64,000 bases of DNA, from positions 4,030,001 through 4,094,000 of the forward strand of contig NZ_CP114283.1 of the NCBI RefSeq assembly GCF_027107535.1, given 5' to 3'. The position numbers and the translations under genes are program-made. The first letter of the stretch is position 1. The number at the start of each line of letters is the position of its first letter. Positions 8,103-16,424 of this stretch are shown in pieces. The stretch is from Streptomyces aurantiacus (GTDB taxonomy: Bacteria > Actinomycetota > Actinomycetes > Streptomycetales > Streptomycetaceae). A model generated the notes under the pieces. That model saw only the letters and a list, made by a program, of their open reading frames with translations, did no database searches and had not been told where the DNA came from.

Positions 8103-9305
8103 TCAGTCCTTCTCCCTCGACGCCACGTCGGGATGCTCGCCCTCGGTCTGCGAGCGGTACTCGCGCCCGAAGAGCTCCCGGTGCTGTGCCATCACCCGCT
8201 CGCTGGGCGGCTCCTCGCCGCCGTGGAGCTGCTCCTGCAGCCGCTCGAACCGCTCGTGCGCCTCCTGCACATAGCCGGTCCCCAGCGTGGTGAGGTCGAT
8301 CTGAGTGTCGAGGAGATCACGCAGATAGGCCTTGTTGGGCTCGAAGGTGAGCACGTTCGGCAGCTCGGGTGCCAGCACCTCCTGCGGCTCCCGGCCGTCG
8401 TGGCGGCGCATCAGGTCGCAGGCGATGTGCAGGTGTTCCAGCTCCATGTTCAGGTGCAGTTCCCAGATCGCCCTGACCTTGGGATCGCTCTCCTGCTCCA
8501 TGAACGAGTGGTAGAGGTAGCACTCGTTGTACTCGTGGTTGACGAGCTGCTCCCACCACGTCTCGCCCGGGTCGACGAGCGACTCGTAGTGGGTGACGTG
8601 CTCCTCCTCGATGAGCCCGATCTCCTGGTAGAGCTGACGGGCGATCGGCTCCATGTACTGCGGGCCGACGTTCATGTAGAAGTTCATCGTCTGCTGCTCG
8701 GCCGACATGATCGTCAGCGCGTGCAGCTTGGAGAGCGGGTTGGTGGTGGAACGGTCGTACGGTTCGCGCACGTTGTCGGCGGGGTGGCGGTGGTGGAACT
8801 TCGTGGGCCGTCCCGGCATGACCTCGGTCAGGCCCTCGACGATCGAGTCGGCCTTGCGGTGCTCGATCATCTCGTAGAGGTTGGCGTACCGGTACAGGTG
8901 GTCGAAGTCCTCCAGCACACCGAACTGGTACGCCTGCTTCAGGTACGGATCGGGTTCCATACGGGCCACCCAGCCGGTCAGGTCGACTGCCACCTGTTCG
9001 TACGCGATGGTGGTCTCCAGGACCGAAGCGAGGCCCGGGAGCAGCCAGTTGACCACTTTCTGCTGCTGTTGCTCGATGTAGCGGACCTCGGCCAGCTGCC
9101 GTTTGACCTCCGGGTCCGGACAGTGCCGGGCGAACTGGTGACTGAACATCACCGCTTCGACCTCGATACCGTTCATGGTGATGACGCGGCAGCGGGTGTA
9201 CGGATCGCAGTGATCCGGATCGATGGGCTCGACGTCCAGTTCACGCCAGTTGCGTAACTGCCGCTCGAGCGGGATGCCCCGCTGCTCAAGGGGATTGAAA
9301 GTCAT
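8103..9305 (-). CDS. Putative ferritin-like di-iron protein
   Basis: This 400-residue, largely helical acidic protein is not one I can name. Repeated Glu/His helix motifs suggest a ferritin-like carboxylate-bridged di-iron fold: EAVMFSHQF, RYIEQQQQKVVNWLLPG, ETTIAYEQVAVDLTGW, DFDHLYRYANLYEMIEHRKA, EIGLIEEEHVTHYESL and NMELEHLHIACDLM (ExxH). There is no signal peptide. The start ATG at 9305 has GGAGGAGG about 6 nt upstream. It is the first gene of a two-gene unit with a hemerythrin, which suggests a shared role in iron, oxygen or redox protection. The fold is inferred from motifs and should be tested by structure prediction. Confidence 0.75.
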   Translation of the reverse strand: MTFNPLEQRGIPLERQLRNWRELDVEPIDPDHCDPYTRCRVITMNGIEVEAVMFSHQFARHCPDPEVKRQLAEVRYIEQQQQKVVNWLLPGLASVLETTIAYEQVAVDLTGWVARMEPDPYLKQAYQFGVLEDFDHLYRYANLYEMIEHRKADSIVEGLTEVMPGRPTKFHHRHPADNVREPYDRSTTNPLSKLHALTIMSAEQQTMNFYMNVGPQYMEPIARQLYQEIGLIEEEHVTHYESLVDPGETWWEQLVNHEYNECYLYHSFMEQESDPKVRAIWELHLNMELEHLHIACDLMRRHDGREPQEVLAPELPNVLTFEPNKAYLRDLLDTQIDLTTLGTGYVQEAHERFERLQEQLHGGEEPPSERVMAQHRELFGREYRSQTEGEHPDVASREKD

Positions 9306-9344
9306 CCGAGCCTCCTCCAGAAACTGGGCTCAAGGAGCGGCCGG

Positions 9345-9369
9345 GTACCGCTGCTTCCTCATCCCAAAC
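9345..9369 (-). promoter_or_regulatory. Sigma-B-like promoter for the di-iron operon
   Basis: On the minus strand GTTT (9366-9369), a 15-nt spacer and CGGTAC (9345-9350) fit the GNNT-N14-16-GGGTAC/T pattern with one mismatch. The start codon lies about 40 nt downstream. Confidence 0.4.
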
Positions 9370-9450
9370 AGCCCGCGCGCGGCACAGTGCGGAGGCGTTC
9401 GCACGGGGCACCAAAGGCGCCGACATCCCCCGCCGGGAGGATGCGGCGGG

Positions 9451-9484
9451 AGGCCCCGCTCCCGGCACGAGGGGAGCGGGGCCT
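9451..9484. terminator. Hairpin terminator downstream of the GH5 gene
   Basis: Perfect 13-bp arms 9451-9463 and 9472-9484 lie 29 bp past the GH5 stop. TTT follows on the plus strand. Confidence 0.7.
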
Positions 9485-9512
9485 TTGGGTCCTGCGGGCG
9501 TCGAGGGTCCGG

Positions 9513-10586
9513 TCAGGGGCGGACGGGCTTGCCGCGTCCCCAGGCCCAGGCCAGGCGGTCGGCGCCGGACTGGTTGGTGGTCACCAGGCGGGGCCGGGCG
9601 GGGTCGCCGACCAGGGTCTGCAGCGAGTAGGTGTCGTCGGTGCGCAGACCGGGCCAGTAGACGGAGCCCATCTTGAGCTCACGGAAGGTGTCGGTGACCG
9701 CCTGCAGGTAGTTGATGAAGTTGTTGTCCGGGGTCGGCTTGTTGTAGTCGAAGCCGGTGGTCATGGGGGAGCCGAACTCGTCCGCGACGGTCCGGTTGGC
9801 GCAGTCACCGATGCGCACCTTGAGGTCGGCCACCCACTGGTCGTAGGTGGCGTACTCCTTCCAGAAGCCGTAGTGGTGCAGCGTCAGGTAGGTGCCCTTC
9901 AGGCGCGGGTCGGCGCAGACGGAGGTGACGTGGTCGTTGTAGCCGGCACCACTGACGAAGACGCGGTTGCGGGGGACGTGCCGGTAGGTGTTCAGCCACT
10001 TCGCGGCTATGTCCGCCCACTCGGTGTCGGTGTAGCCGTGCGGTTCGTTCATCGGCTCGAAGTAGACGCGCTTGTCGTTCTTGTAGGCCTTGACGACGGT
10101 GTTCCACATGGGCCAGTAGGTGGTGGTGTCGTCGATGAAGCCGTCCTTGCGCGGGCCGATGCCCTCCCAGTAGGACAGGATGACCTTGAAGCCCTTGTCC
10201 GACGCCGCGTCGATGACCCCGCGGTAGGACTTCCAGTAGGAGCCGTTGACGGTGTACGGGTTGATGGGCAGCCGGACGGTGTTGGCGCCGAGGTTCGCGC
10301 GGAAGCCGGAGATCACCCGGCTCGCCTTGGCGTAGGTCTTGGCGTAGCTGTCGGTGGTGGAGAGGCCGGAGAGCACGATCGGGTCGTCGGCGAAGTTGTC
10401 ACGGGGGTCGGCCCAGTTCACGCCCTTGAACTGGTTCGTGTCCTTGGTGAGCCCGGTCGTGTCCTTGCCCGGCACAGCCTGGGCGGGGCCGGCGGCGGCG
10501 ACGGTCGTGCCGCTGGTCGCGGCGATCGCCATGGCCACGAGTGTGGCGCGCAGTCGGCGGGAGAAGCGGGTGGGGGTTCTGCGCAT
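9513..10586 (-). CDS. Secreted GH5-family glycoside hydrolase
   Basis: This 357-residue extracellular enzyme begins with a basic, Tat-like signal peptide (RRTPTRFSRRLRATLVAMAIAA ... AQA) and then a single GH5 (beta/alpha)8 domain. GANTVRLPINPYTV, ILSYWEGIG, YFEPMNEPHG (acid/base Glu), LTLHHYGFWKEY and NRTVADEFGSP (nucleophile Glu) are the family segments in the expected order. It would hydrolyse a beta-linked polysaccharide (endoglucanase/mannanase type); the exact substrate is not deducible. GAAAGG lies upstream of the ATG at 10586. Two palindromic LacI-type operators upstream indicate sugar-responsive repression. No carbohydrate-binding module is attached. Confidence 0.9.
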   Translation of the reverse strand: MRRTPTRFSRRLRATLVAMAIAATSGTTVAAAGPAQAVPGKDTTGLTKDTNQFKGVNWADPRDNFADDPIVLSGLSTTDSYAKTYAKASRVISGFRANLGANTVRLPINPYTVNGSYWKSYRGVIDAASDKGFKVILSYWEGIGPRKDGFIDDTTTYWPMWNTVVKAYKNDKRVYFEPMNEPHGYTDTEWADIAAKWLNTYRHVPRNRVFVSGAGYNDHVTSVCADPRLKGTYLTLHHYGFWKEYATYDQWVADLKVRIGDCANRTVADEFGSPMTTGFDYNKPTPDNNFINYLQAVTDTFRELKMGSVYWPGLRTDDTYSLQTLVGDPARPRLVTTNQSGADRLAWAWGRGKPVRP

Positions 10587-10737
10587 CGTCTTGCCTTTCA
10601 GGAGAGGCGGCTCGGCACAGTGGTGGAGCCTGTGCGCTGCCGAGCAGCCGTCGAAAATGTGCCGGGCGGACGGGCGTCGTCGTCGGCTCGCCGTCGACAG
10701 GCCTCGTTGAGCTCCTCCCTGCATCACGATCCCTACG

Positions 10738-10757
10738 CGATGTTTACGTAAACATCG
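10738..10757. promoter_or_regulatory. Palindromic operator 1 (LacI-type)
   Basis: A perfect 20-bp palindrome with core TGTTTACGTAAACA lies about 150 bp upstream of the GH5 start. The central CG and flanking TGTTTA half-sites are typical of LacI-family operators. Confidence 0.75.
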
Positions 10758-10806
10758 CCGTCCGCGAAGCTCCGGCTTCGATCATGGCCAGAGTTGGGTC
10801 GGCAGG

Positions 10807-10824
10807 CATGTTTACGTAAACATG
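10807..10824. promoter_or_regulatory. Palindromic operator 2 (LacI-type)
   Basis: This perfect 18-bp palindrome has the same TGTTTACGTAAACA core as the first site, centred 68 bp further upstream. The pair could support looping or control of both directions, but the flanking leftward gene upstream has a different orientation logic and only the GH5 gene is clearly downstream. Confidence 0.75.
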
Positions 10825-11035
10825 GCGGCGCCGGAATCGTGGCACCCACCACAGTGATCGTCAAGGTTTCTCACGCGTAACATTCGTTGCCCAGCGGAAC
10901 GGCAGTTGCCTGCGAACAAGTTCGAGCACCGCTGCGGACGGTGAGGGCTCGTCCCCCGCCCGCGGCGGACCGGCGGCCGAGGCTGCGTGCCGAGAAGGCA
11001 GGGCCCGCCGACGGCCCGTGCCCTCGGTCGGGCGT

Positions 11036-11518
11036 TCAGCGCAGCGGGCCCCGCTCGTCCACGCGCCGCGTCGGCACGCCCAGGAACACCCCGGGCGCCG
11101 CGGAGCCCCAAAGGATGTTGAACGTGTCCAGGCGGTAGGACCAGGACCCGTCGCAGCAGTCGGCGAACCGGAAGTTGATCTGCCACTGCAGCCACTGGCC
11201 GGGAGCCAGACGAACAGCCGGCGGGCGCCGGACTCGTCGGGGCATCCCGAACAGGCTGATCTCCGGCGGGTCCACGCGCAGCAGTCCGTCGGCCCGGCGG
11301 ACGATGACGCCCGCCGCCGGCAGCTCCGCGACCTGCGTTCGGGGTGCGAAGGAGTCGGACTCCCCCATGGTGATCTCGTGGACTGCGGAGCCCAGCCCCG
11401 GAGGCAGCGGGAAGGCCGTCGGCGCGGCATTCCTCCGGGCGGCTTCAGGGCCGCCGCGCGACTTCTTCGTCCACGACGTGCGCACGCGCTGAACGACGGC
11501 ATCCATGGGCTCGATCAT
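11036..11518 (-). CDS. Hypothetical protein with aromatic C-terminal beta region
   Basis: This 160-residue protein of unknown function has no signal peptide or membrane span. The N-terminal 40 residues are basic (VQRVRTSWTKKSRGGPEAARR). The C-terminal half is rich in aromatic beta-type segments (QWLQWQINFRFADCCDGSWSYRLDTFNILWG). The adjacent Cys pair DCCDG is notable. The ATG at 11518 opens the frame. It lies alone between the operator region of the GH5 gene and the zinc-ribbon gene, and codon use matches its neighbours. Confidence 0.65.
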   Translation of the reverse strand: MIEPMDAVVQRVRTSWTKKSRGGPEAARRNAAPTAFPLPPGLGSAVHEITMGESDSFAPRTQVAELPAAGVIVRRADGLLRVDPPEISLFGMPRRVRRPPAVRLAPGQWLQWQINFRFADCCDGSWSYRLDTFNILWGSAAPGVFLGVPTRRVDERGPLR

Positions 11519-11589
11519 CGGGCACGACAGTCCGTGGGGGCCATCGAGTTACGGCGCCCGGGGAACTCGCCGTGCCCCTCACGGCCCCG

Positions 11590-11871
11590 TCAGCCCTGGT
11601 ACGGCTGCTGCTGGGGCTGTCCGTACGCCTGGCCGCTCGAGGCCTGCACCTGAAGCTGCTCCGCCTGCTCCTTGTCGATCTTGTGCTGCGCGCCGCAGAA
11701 CGTGCACTGCGTCGCGTACTTCGTCGACACCGGGAACAACGGGATGAAGAACAGGGTGAACTTCGTGACGCGCTTGCTGAGGGTGTGCGCTGCGGGGTTG
11801 CCGCACTGACCGCACAGCAGTGTCAGTATCGCGAGCTGGTAGAGGTAGCCCTTGGTGCCAAAGATGATCAT
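11590..11871 (-). CDS. Zinc-ribbon domain protein
   Basis: This 93-residue protein has CGQCG near residue 20 and CTFCGAQ near residue 56, two CxxC knuckles of a zinc ribbon. Between them is a hydrophobic strand (FTLFFIPLFPVSTKYATQC), and a Gln-rich tail follows (GQPQQQPYQG). The N-terminus (MIIFGTKGYLYQLAIL) matches a widespread actinobacterial zinc-ribbon family of unknown function that is often membrane-associated. The ATG at 11871 follows AAAGGAACC. Confidence 0.85.
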   Translation of the reverse strand: MIIFGTKGYLYQLAILTLLCGQCGNPAAHTLSKRVTKFTLFFIPLFPVSTKYATQCTFCGAQHKIDKEQAEQLQVQASSGQAYGQPQQQPYQG

Positions 11872-12012
11872 GTGGCCGGTTCCTTTCGAGGCGGACGGGG
11901 TCCGGCGGAGCGGTGTCGGTGAGCGGAGGGGGGCTCACGGATCACAGTCTCGTGCACGACGGTGCGCTCGGCCGACTCGCCTCCCATTGTCGCGGACAGC
12001 GGATCCCGCCTG

Positions 12013-12053
12013 CCGGGTCGCACGCGCCGCCCGGCGACGACGGTGCGACCCGG
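12013..12053. terminator. Hairpin terminator after the STM4011-4015 operon
   Basis: Perfect 11-bp arms 12013-12023 and 12043-12053 with a 19-nt GC-rich loop lie immediately downstream of the last operon gene (stop at 12063). Confidence 0.6.
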
Positions 12054-12062
12054 CCGTGACCG

Positions 12063-12962
12063 TCAGCCGGGACCCGTGACGGACGGGAGAGCCAGCAGGG
12101 GCAGTGCCGGGCGGCCGGGGAGTGTGCGCGGGACGCGTTCCAGTACGCCGCCCGCGAAGACGTCGTACAGCGGCAGGGTCTCCAGGTGGACGTATCCGAT
12201 GTGGCAGTCGCACATCTCCCGGGGGCAGGCGCGCGGGCCGAGGGCGGCACGGTAGGAGCCGTCGTAGAGGTTGCCCATTTCGGTGCGGACGAAATGACAG
12301 CGGCGGACCGTGCCGTCACCGTCGACGGAGAGGACCGAATCGCCGGTCCGGCACGGCATGCCCGCCGAGCGGTGCGGGTGCCGGCTGAACGGGAAGAGGG
12401 GGTCCAGCGCGGTCCACTCGTCGGCCTGCGCGTCCGTGTAGGAGTGTCCCTCGGCGGCGTTCACCCACAGATAGACGTGCTGCGGCAGTCCGGCCCGCAG
12501 TCGTCGTGCGTGCTCCAGGTGGTCCGGCACGCCGACGATCCCGACGCTGAAACGGATGCCGAGACCGGCCAGATCGTGTGTCTTGGCGAGGAAGCGCTCG
12601 TAGGGCGTCTGTCCCGGGTGGTACGTGCACCACAGGGCGACGGTGTCGGGATTCGCGTCCCGCAGCCAGTCGGTGCGGCAGCTCAGATTGGTCTGGATGG
12701 CGACCCGCCGGACGTGCGGCCGGTGCGAGAGATCCACCAGTGCCTGCCGGTACCAGGAGCGCACCAGCCCTTCGCCCCAGGGCGTGAAGAGCACGGAGAG
12801 ACGGTCGTCACCCTGCTCGTGTGCCCACGCGGTGAACCGCTCCAATGCCGCGCGGTCGGCGCGCAGTTGCGTCGTGGTGTCCCGCCGCTTCGCGAACGGG
12901 CAGTAGGGGCAGTCGTAGTCGCAGGAGGCGAGAGGGCCGCGGTACAGCAGCGTCAGGTCCAC
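12063..12962 (-). CDS. STM4011-family radical SAM protein
   Basis: This 299-residue radical SAM enzyme carries the 4Fe-4S motif C14-x3-C18-x2-C21 (ASCDYDCPYCPFAK) close to the N-terminus. A C-terminal Cys-rich part (GMPCRTGD, RRCHFVR, CPREMCDCHIGY) is reminiscent of auxiliary-cluster or metal-binding regions. It is the last of five genes in the order STM4015-4014-4013-4012-4011, a conserved cassette named after Salmonella Typhimurium loci, whose biochemical role is not known to me. It starts 6 nt after the STM4012-type stop, consistent with translational coupling. Being cytosolic and oxygen-sensitive, it presumably carries out a radical modification of a substrate shared with its partners. 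Confidence 0.9.
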   Translation of the reverse strand: MDLTLLYRGPLASCDYDCPYCPFAKRRDTTTQLRADRAALERFTAWAHEQGDDRLSVLFTPWGEGLVRSWYRQALVDLSHRPHVRRVAIQTNLSCRTDWLRDANPDTVALWCTYHPGQTPYERFLAKTHDLAGLGIRFSVGIVGVPDHLEHARRLRAGLPQHVYLWVNAAEGHSYTDAQADEWTALDPLFPFSRHPHRSAGMPCRTGDSVLSVDGDGTVRRCHFVRTEMGNLYDGSYRAALGPRACPREMCDCHIGYVHLETLPLYDVFAGGVLERVPRTLPGRPALPLLALPSVTGPG

Positions 12963-12968
12963 CGGCCC

Positions 12969-14324
12969 TCACTTCGTCTCGTAGGCGGCCATGGCGTCGC
13001 GCACGGCCGGTGAGAAGAACTCGGGGCCGATGGCGTCCGAGTGGGCGAGCCCCTCGGCGGAGAGCCGCAGCCGCTCCGGCACGGCGTCGTCGAGCCAGCC
13101 GCGGGCGGCGAGGGTGTCCAGTTCCGCCGCGAAGTCGCCGTACGCGTCCGAACCGAACCGGAGGCGGTAGTCGGCCAGGGGCAGACCCTGCGCCTGGAGC
13201 AGCGACTGCAGCAGATACCGACGGCGAGCCTCGTCCTCGTCGACCCACCTCCCGTGCAGGGCACGCGAGAAGTCCCCGGTGGCGGTGTAGGCGTCGATGA
13301 TCCCGCGGATCTCCCGCATCGACACGGCGTAGTCGAAGGAGTAGTGCAGCCGGGAGGTGTACGAGCGGGCGCCGCAGCCCAGACCGATCATGCCGTCGGT
13401 CTGGCAGGCGTAGTCGTCCGGCCCCTGCGGTGGTGCGTCCGTCCGCCGGAACATGCGCATCGACACCTGCTCGTAGCCGTGCGAGAGGAGATGGTCGCGG
13501 CCCTCCCGGTAGCGGCGCAGGCGCTGCTCGTCCCATTGCAGGTCGGCCGCCCGGGGGTCAAGGTGGCGGCCCAGGCCGGTGAGGGGGCGTATGTAGAGGG
13601 GATAGAGGTAGATCTCCTCGGGGCGCCAGGACAGGGCCGCGTCGAGGGAGTACCGCCAACTGGCGGCCGTCTGGCCGTCGATGCCGTAGATCAGGTCGAT
13701 GTTCAGGACGGGGACGGCGGCTTCGCGTATGCGGGCCAGGGCCGCCTCGACGTCGTCCCTGCGCTGCGGGCGTACGGCGGCGCGCGACTCCTCCTCGACG
13801 AAGCTCTGCACGCCGAGGCTGAGGCGCGTGGTGCCCCGCTCGGCCAGCACGGCCAGCCGGTCGGCCGTGGCCGTGGAGGGTGACGCCTCCACGGACAGCG
13901 GGACGGCCCGCAGGTCCACGCCCATCTCCTGTTCGGCGATGTCGCAGAGCCGCTCCAGCTCCGCGGCCTCCAGGTAGGTCGGAGTGCCGCCGCCGAAAGC
14001 GGCGTTGGCGAAACGCGGGGGCTCCTCGTCGCCCAGGGCCTCGCGGACGGCGGCGGCCTGGCGCTGCACCGCGTCCAGGTACCGGCTCGTCAGATCGTCC
14101 GGGGCGCCGATGCGGGTGAAGAGGTTGCAGAAGCCGCAGCGGATCTCGCAGAACGGGATGTGCAGGTACAGCGACAGCGACTGCCGTGACTCTCCGGCCC
14201 ACAGGTCCGCGAGCCGGGGCTCCGGGTCGAGGGGCCGGTAGGCGGTCTTGTGCGGATAGGCGTACGTATAGCTCTGGTACGGGCGAGGCAGCGAGACGGA
14301 GGTGCCCGCGGAGGTGAGGGTCAT
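12969..14324 (-). CDS. STM4012-family radical SAM protein (HemN-like)
   Basis: This 451-residue protein has the HemN-type architecture. YLHIPFCEIRCGFCNLF holds C59, C63 and C66, the SAM-cluster ligands. GGGTPTYLEAAEL, VEASPSTATADRL and RLSLGVQSFVEEE are the standard HemN/HutW-like SAM-binding strands. The C-terminal region has GCGARSYTS and a helical cap. Related proteins include coproporphyrinogen dehydrogenases and haem-degrading enzymes, but this family is separate. The ATG at 14324 overlaps the stop of the STM4013-type gene (ATGA). Confidence 0.9.
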   Translation of the reverse strand: MTLTSAGTSVSLPRPYQSYTYAYPHKTAYRPLDPEPRLADLWAGESRQSLSLYLHIPFCEIRCGFCNLFTRIGAPDDLTSRYLDAVQRQAAAVREALGDEEPPRFANAAFGGGTPTYLEAAELERLCDIAEQEMGVDLRAVPLSVEASPSTATADRLAVLAERGTTRLSLGVQSFVEEESRAAVRPQRRDDVEAALARIREAAVPVLNIDLIYGIDGQTAASWRYSLDAALSWRPEEIYLYPLYIRPLTGLGRHLDPRAADLQWDEQRLRRYREGRDHLLSHGYEQVSMRMFRRTDAPPQGPDDYACQTDGMIGLGCGARSYTSRLHYSFDYAVSMREIRGIIDAYTATGDFSRALHGRWVDEDEARRRYLLQSLLQAQGLPLADYRLRFGSDAYGDFAAELDTLAARGWLDDAVPERLRLSAEGLAHSDAIGPEFFSPAVRDAMAAYETK

Positions 14325-15217
14325 GCGGGCGGCTCCAGGAAGAAGTGGCCGTAGGGAACGGTCCACACGGATTCATGGCCGAGGCGGTGACCGGTGTAAC
14401 CGTCGTCCCCGTAGGCGGTGCCGTGGTCGGAGCAGACGATCGCGAAGCATCGGCGACGCGAACTCATCGCGCTGAACAGTCGCCCCACGTGACGGTCGAT
14501 GTACTCCAGCGCCGCGGCGTGGGTGAGGCGGCTGTCTCCCGTCTCACGGGTCGCTCCGGGGAGGTGGAACCAGTTCGGCTGGTGCAGCGCGGAGGCGTTG
14601 AGGAAGAGGAACAGCCGCTGTTCCGGGGGAAGTTCCAAGACGGTCTTCTCGGCGCGTGCGACCTGCGCCTCGAAGGAGGTCGGTGAGGCCACGGAGAACT
14701 CCGGCTCCCAGTGGCTCTCCTGGAAGAATCCGGGCAGGACGCCGCCCAGAGCGCCCTGTTTGTTGAAGAAGCCGACACCGCCGATGCACACCGTGCGGTA
14801 GCCGCGCGCCGCCAGGGCGGACACGAGATCCGGGGTCTCGAAGACGAACGTGCCGTCCGCGGTGGACTCGCTGCCGGCGAACCGGGCCGCGAACAGCCGA
14901 GGATGCGGACCGGGCGCGTCGGGGGTCGGGAGGAAACCGGCGAACATCGCCTGGTGGGAGGCGTAGGTGAAGCTCCCGGGTGCGTGCCGCTTCTCCCAGG
15001 TGCCGCCCGGGAGGTGGGCGGCCAGGTGGGGCAGGCGGCCGGCGGCGGCGAGTTCCACCGCGACGTCGTATCGGAGCGTGTCCAGGGTGAGGAGCAGCAG
15101 GTCGTCCCGGCCCACCACCTCGTTCATGTCCGGGGCGTCGGGCGTGCGGGCCGTGGCGGTGGTGGTGTGAGGGCGGTCGGCCGGGGACGGTGCGGGGCCG
15201 GGGTCAGGCTGGGGCAT
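14321..15217 (-). CDS. STM4013-family alkaline-phosphatase-fold hydrolase
   Basis: This 298-residue protein belongs to the sulfatase/phosphatase-like hydrolase superfamily. LLLLTLDTLRYDVA supplies the metal-binding Asp and a candidate Thr nucleophile, and IVCSDHGTAYGDDGYTGHRLGHE supplies the DHG metal site and downstream His residues. No signal peptide is present, so it acts in the cytoplasm. The ATG at 15217 has AAGGA upstream and overlaps the preceding gene by 14 nt; an internal ATG at 15127 lacks a binding site. Within the cassette it may remove or transfer a phosphate or similar group from a radical-SAM substrate (inference). Confidence 0.88.
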   Translation of the reverse strand: MPQPDPGPAPSPADRPHTTTATARTPDAPDMNEVVGRDDLLLLTLDTLRYDVAVELAAAGRLPHLAAHLPGGTWEKRHAPGSFTYASHQAMFAGFLPTPDAPGPHPRLFAARFAGSESTADGTFVFETPDLVSALAARGYRTVCIGGVGFFNKQGALGGVLPGFFQESHWEPEFSVASPTSFEAQVARAEKTVLELPPEQRLFLFLNASALHQPNWFHLPGATRETGDSRLTHAAALEYIDRHVGRLFSAMSSRRRCFAIVCSDHGTAYGDDGYTGHRLGHESVWTVPYGHFFLEPPA

Positions 15218-16391
15218 GGGCTGTCCTTGGCAGGTCGTACGGTGACGCGGGCGGGCCGGACTGCCCGCCTGTCGCGGGTCGGTCGGGACGGGGGCCGCGG
15301 AGGAAGGCTCCGGCCGCGGCGATCTGTGCCGCGTACGTGTCCAGGCCCTCCGCCCCGCTGCCCGGCAGGCCGGTCAGACGGGGGAGCAGGTCGCCGAACG
15401 CGTTGACCTCGCCGACGGCGAAGCGGCGCCAGCCGATGGCGGGCAGCAGATCGACGCCGACGCACAGTGTGCCCGGGAAGCAGGCGGCGGCCCGCTCGCA
15501 GGTCTCCAGGGCCGCGGTCCACCGGTCGCCCGCGAGCGCCCGTACGGCCGCCAGATCGCCCCGCGTGCCGCCGAGATGGAGGTTGGTCAGCGGGGTGCGG
15601 CTGGTGCGGACCACGGCGTGCGTGGCGCGGCCGTCGACGACCACGATGCGCAGGTCGGCCGACCTGCCGCCGAGGGAGGCCTTCGGCAGCCACCGCTCGA
15701 CATGCAGCCCGTCGGGCGCCAGGGCGTCGACGATCGAGGCGATCTCCCGCTCCGCCGTGTAGCGGCGCACCCGCAGCGAGTTGTGCAGGCGGCCGTCCTC
15801 GGCGCGCTCCACCGACGTCGTGGCGCGGATCCGGCCCGAGGCGGTGGCCTCGACGGCCAGGACACCGGAGGCGGACGAACCGTGGACGAGCTTGACGAAG
15901 ACACGCCTCATGCCCGCCGCCTCCATGACGTCCCGCACGTCCGACCAGCCCCGGATCGGCGTGAGGCCACCGGAAGTGGGGGACGGCGGCACGGGCACCT
16001 CGGCGCGCGCGAGCCGGTCGTGGCAGAGCCGCTTGTCGAACATCACGGCCAGGTCCGCCGGGTCGTCGAGGCGCCGGCCGCCGCGCAGCGAGGCGACACA
16101 GTCGAGGAAGCGCGTGTACCAGTGTGCGGAACCCTCCACCCGCGTCGGATCGTCCATGCCCCGCAGCAGGGCGTCCACCTCGGCTTTCTCACCCGGGGAG
16201 TCGAGGCGGACGACCTCGTCGTCGGCGAAGTCGTGTCCGCCCTCGCGCAGTACGTCATGCCACTCGACGACCCGGGGCGTGCCGTGCCCGGCGGCTTCGG
16301 CGGCCGCGGTGAACAGGCCCGCCCTTCGGTTGTCCCCGTTGGCGACGACCACCCACTTCGGCGGTGCGTCCGCCGCTCCACTGCGGCCCAT
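15204..16391 (-). CDS. STM4014-family ATP-grasp-like protein
   Basis: This 395-residue protein has ATP-grasp-like features: MFDKRLCHDRLARAEVPVPPS (lid lysine and hinge), VFVKLVHGSSASGV (nucleotide-binding strand) and a C-terminal VGVDLLPA...AVGEVNAFGDLLP resembling the metal-binding strand with its Glu/Asn. It would form an amide, ester or thioester bond through an acyl-phosphate intermediate (known for the fold; the substrate here is unknown). The ATG at 16391 gives the usual N-terminus (WVVVANGDNRRAGLF). The upstream LRR-like gene ends 33 nt away. Confidence 0.85.
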   Translation of the reverse strand: MGRSGAADAPPKWVVVANGDNRRAGLFTAAAEAAGHGTPRVVEWHDVLREGGHDFADDEVVRLDSPGEKAEVDALLRGMDDPTRVEGSAHWYTRFLDCVASLRGGRRLDDPADLAVMFDKRLCHDRLARAEVPVPPSPTSGGLTPIRGWSDVRDVMEAAGMRRVFVKLVHGSSASGVLAVEATASGRIRATTSVERAEDGRLHNSLRVRRYTAEREIASIVDALAPDGLHVERWLPKASLGGRSADLRIVVVDGRATHAVVRTSRTPLTNLHLGGTRGDLAAVRALAGDRWTAALETCERAAACFPGTLCVGVDLLPAIGWRRFAVGEVNAFGDLLPRLTGLPGSGAEGLDTYAAQIAAAGAFLRGPRPDRPATGGQSGPPASPYDLPRTAHAPA

Positions 16392-16424
16392 GCCGTTTCC
16401 CTCCCCTCGTCCGGACTTCGCGCG

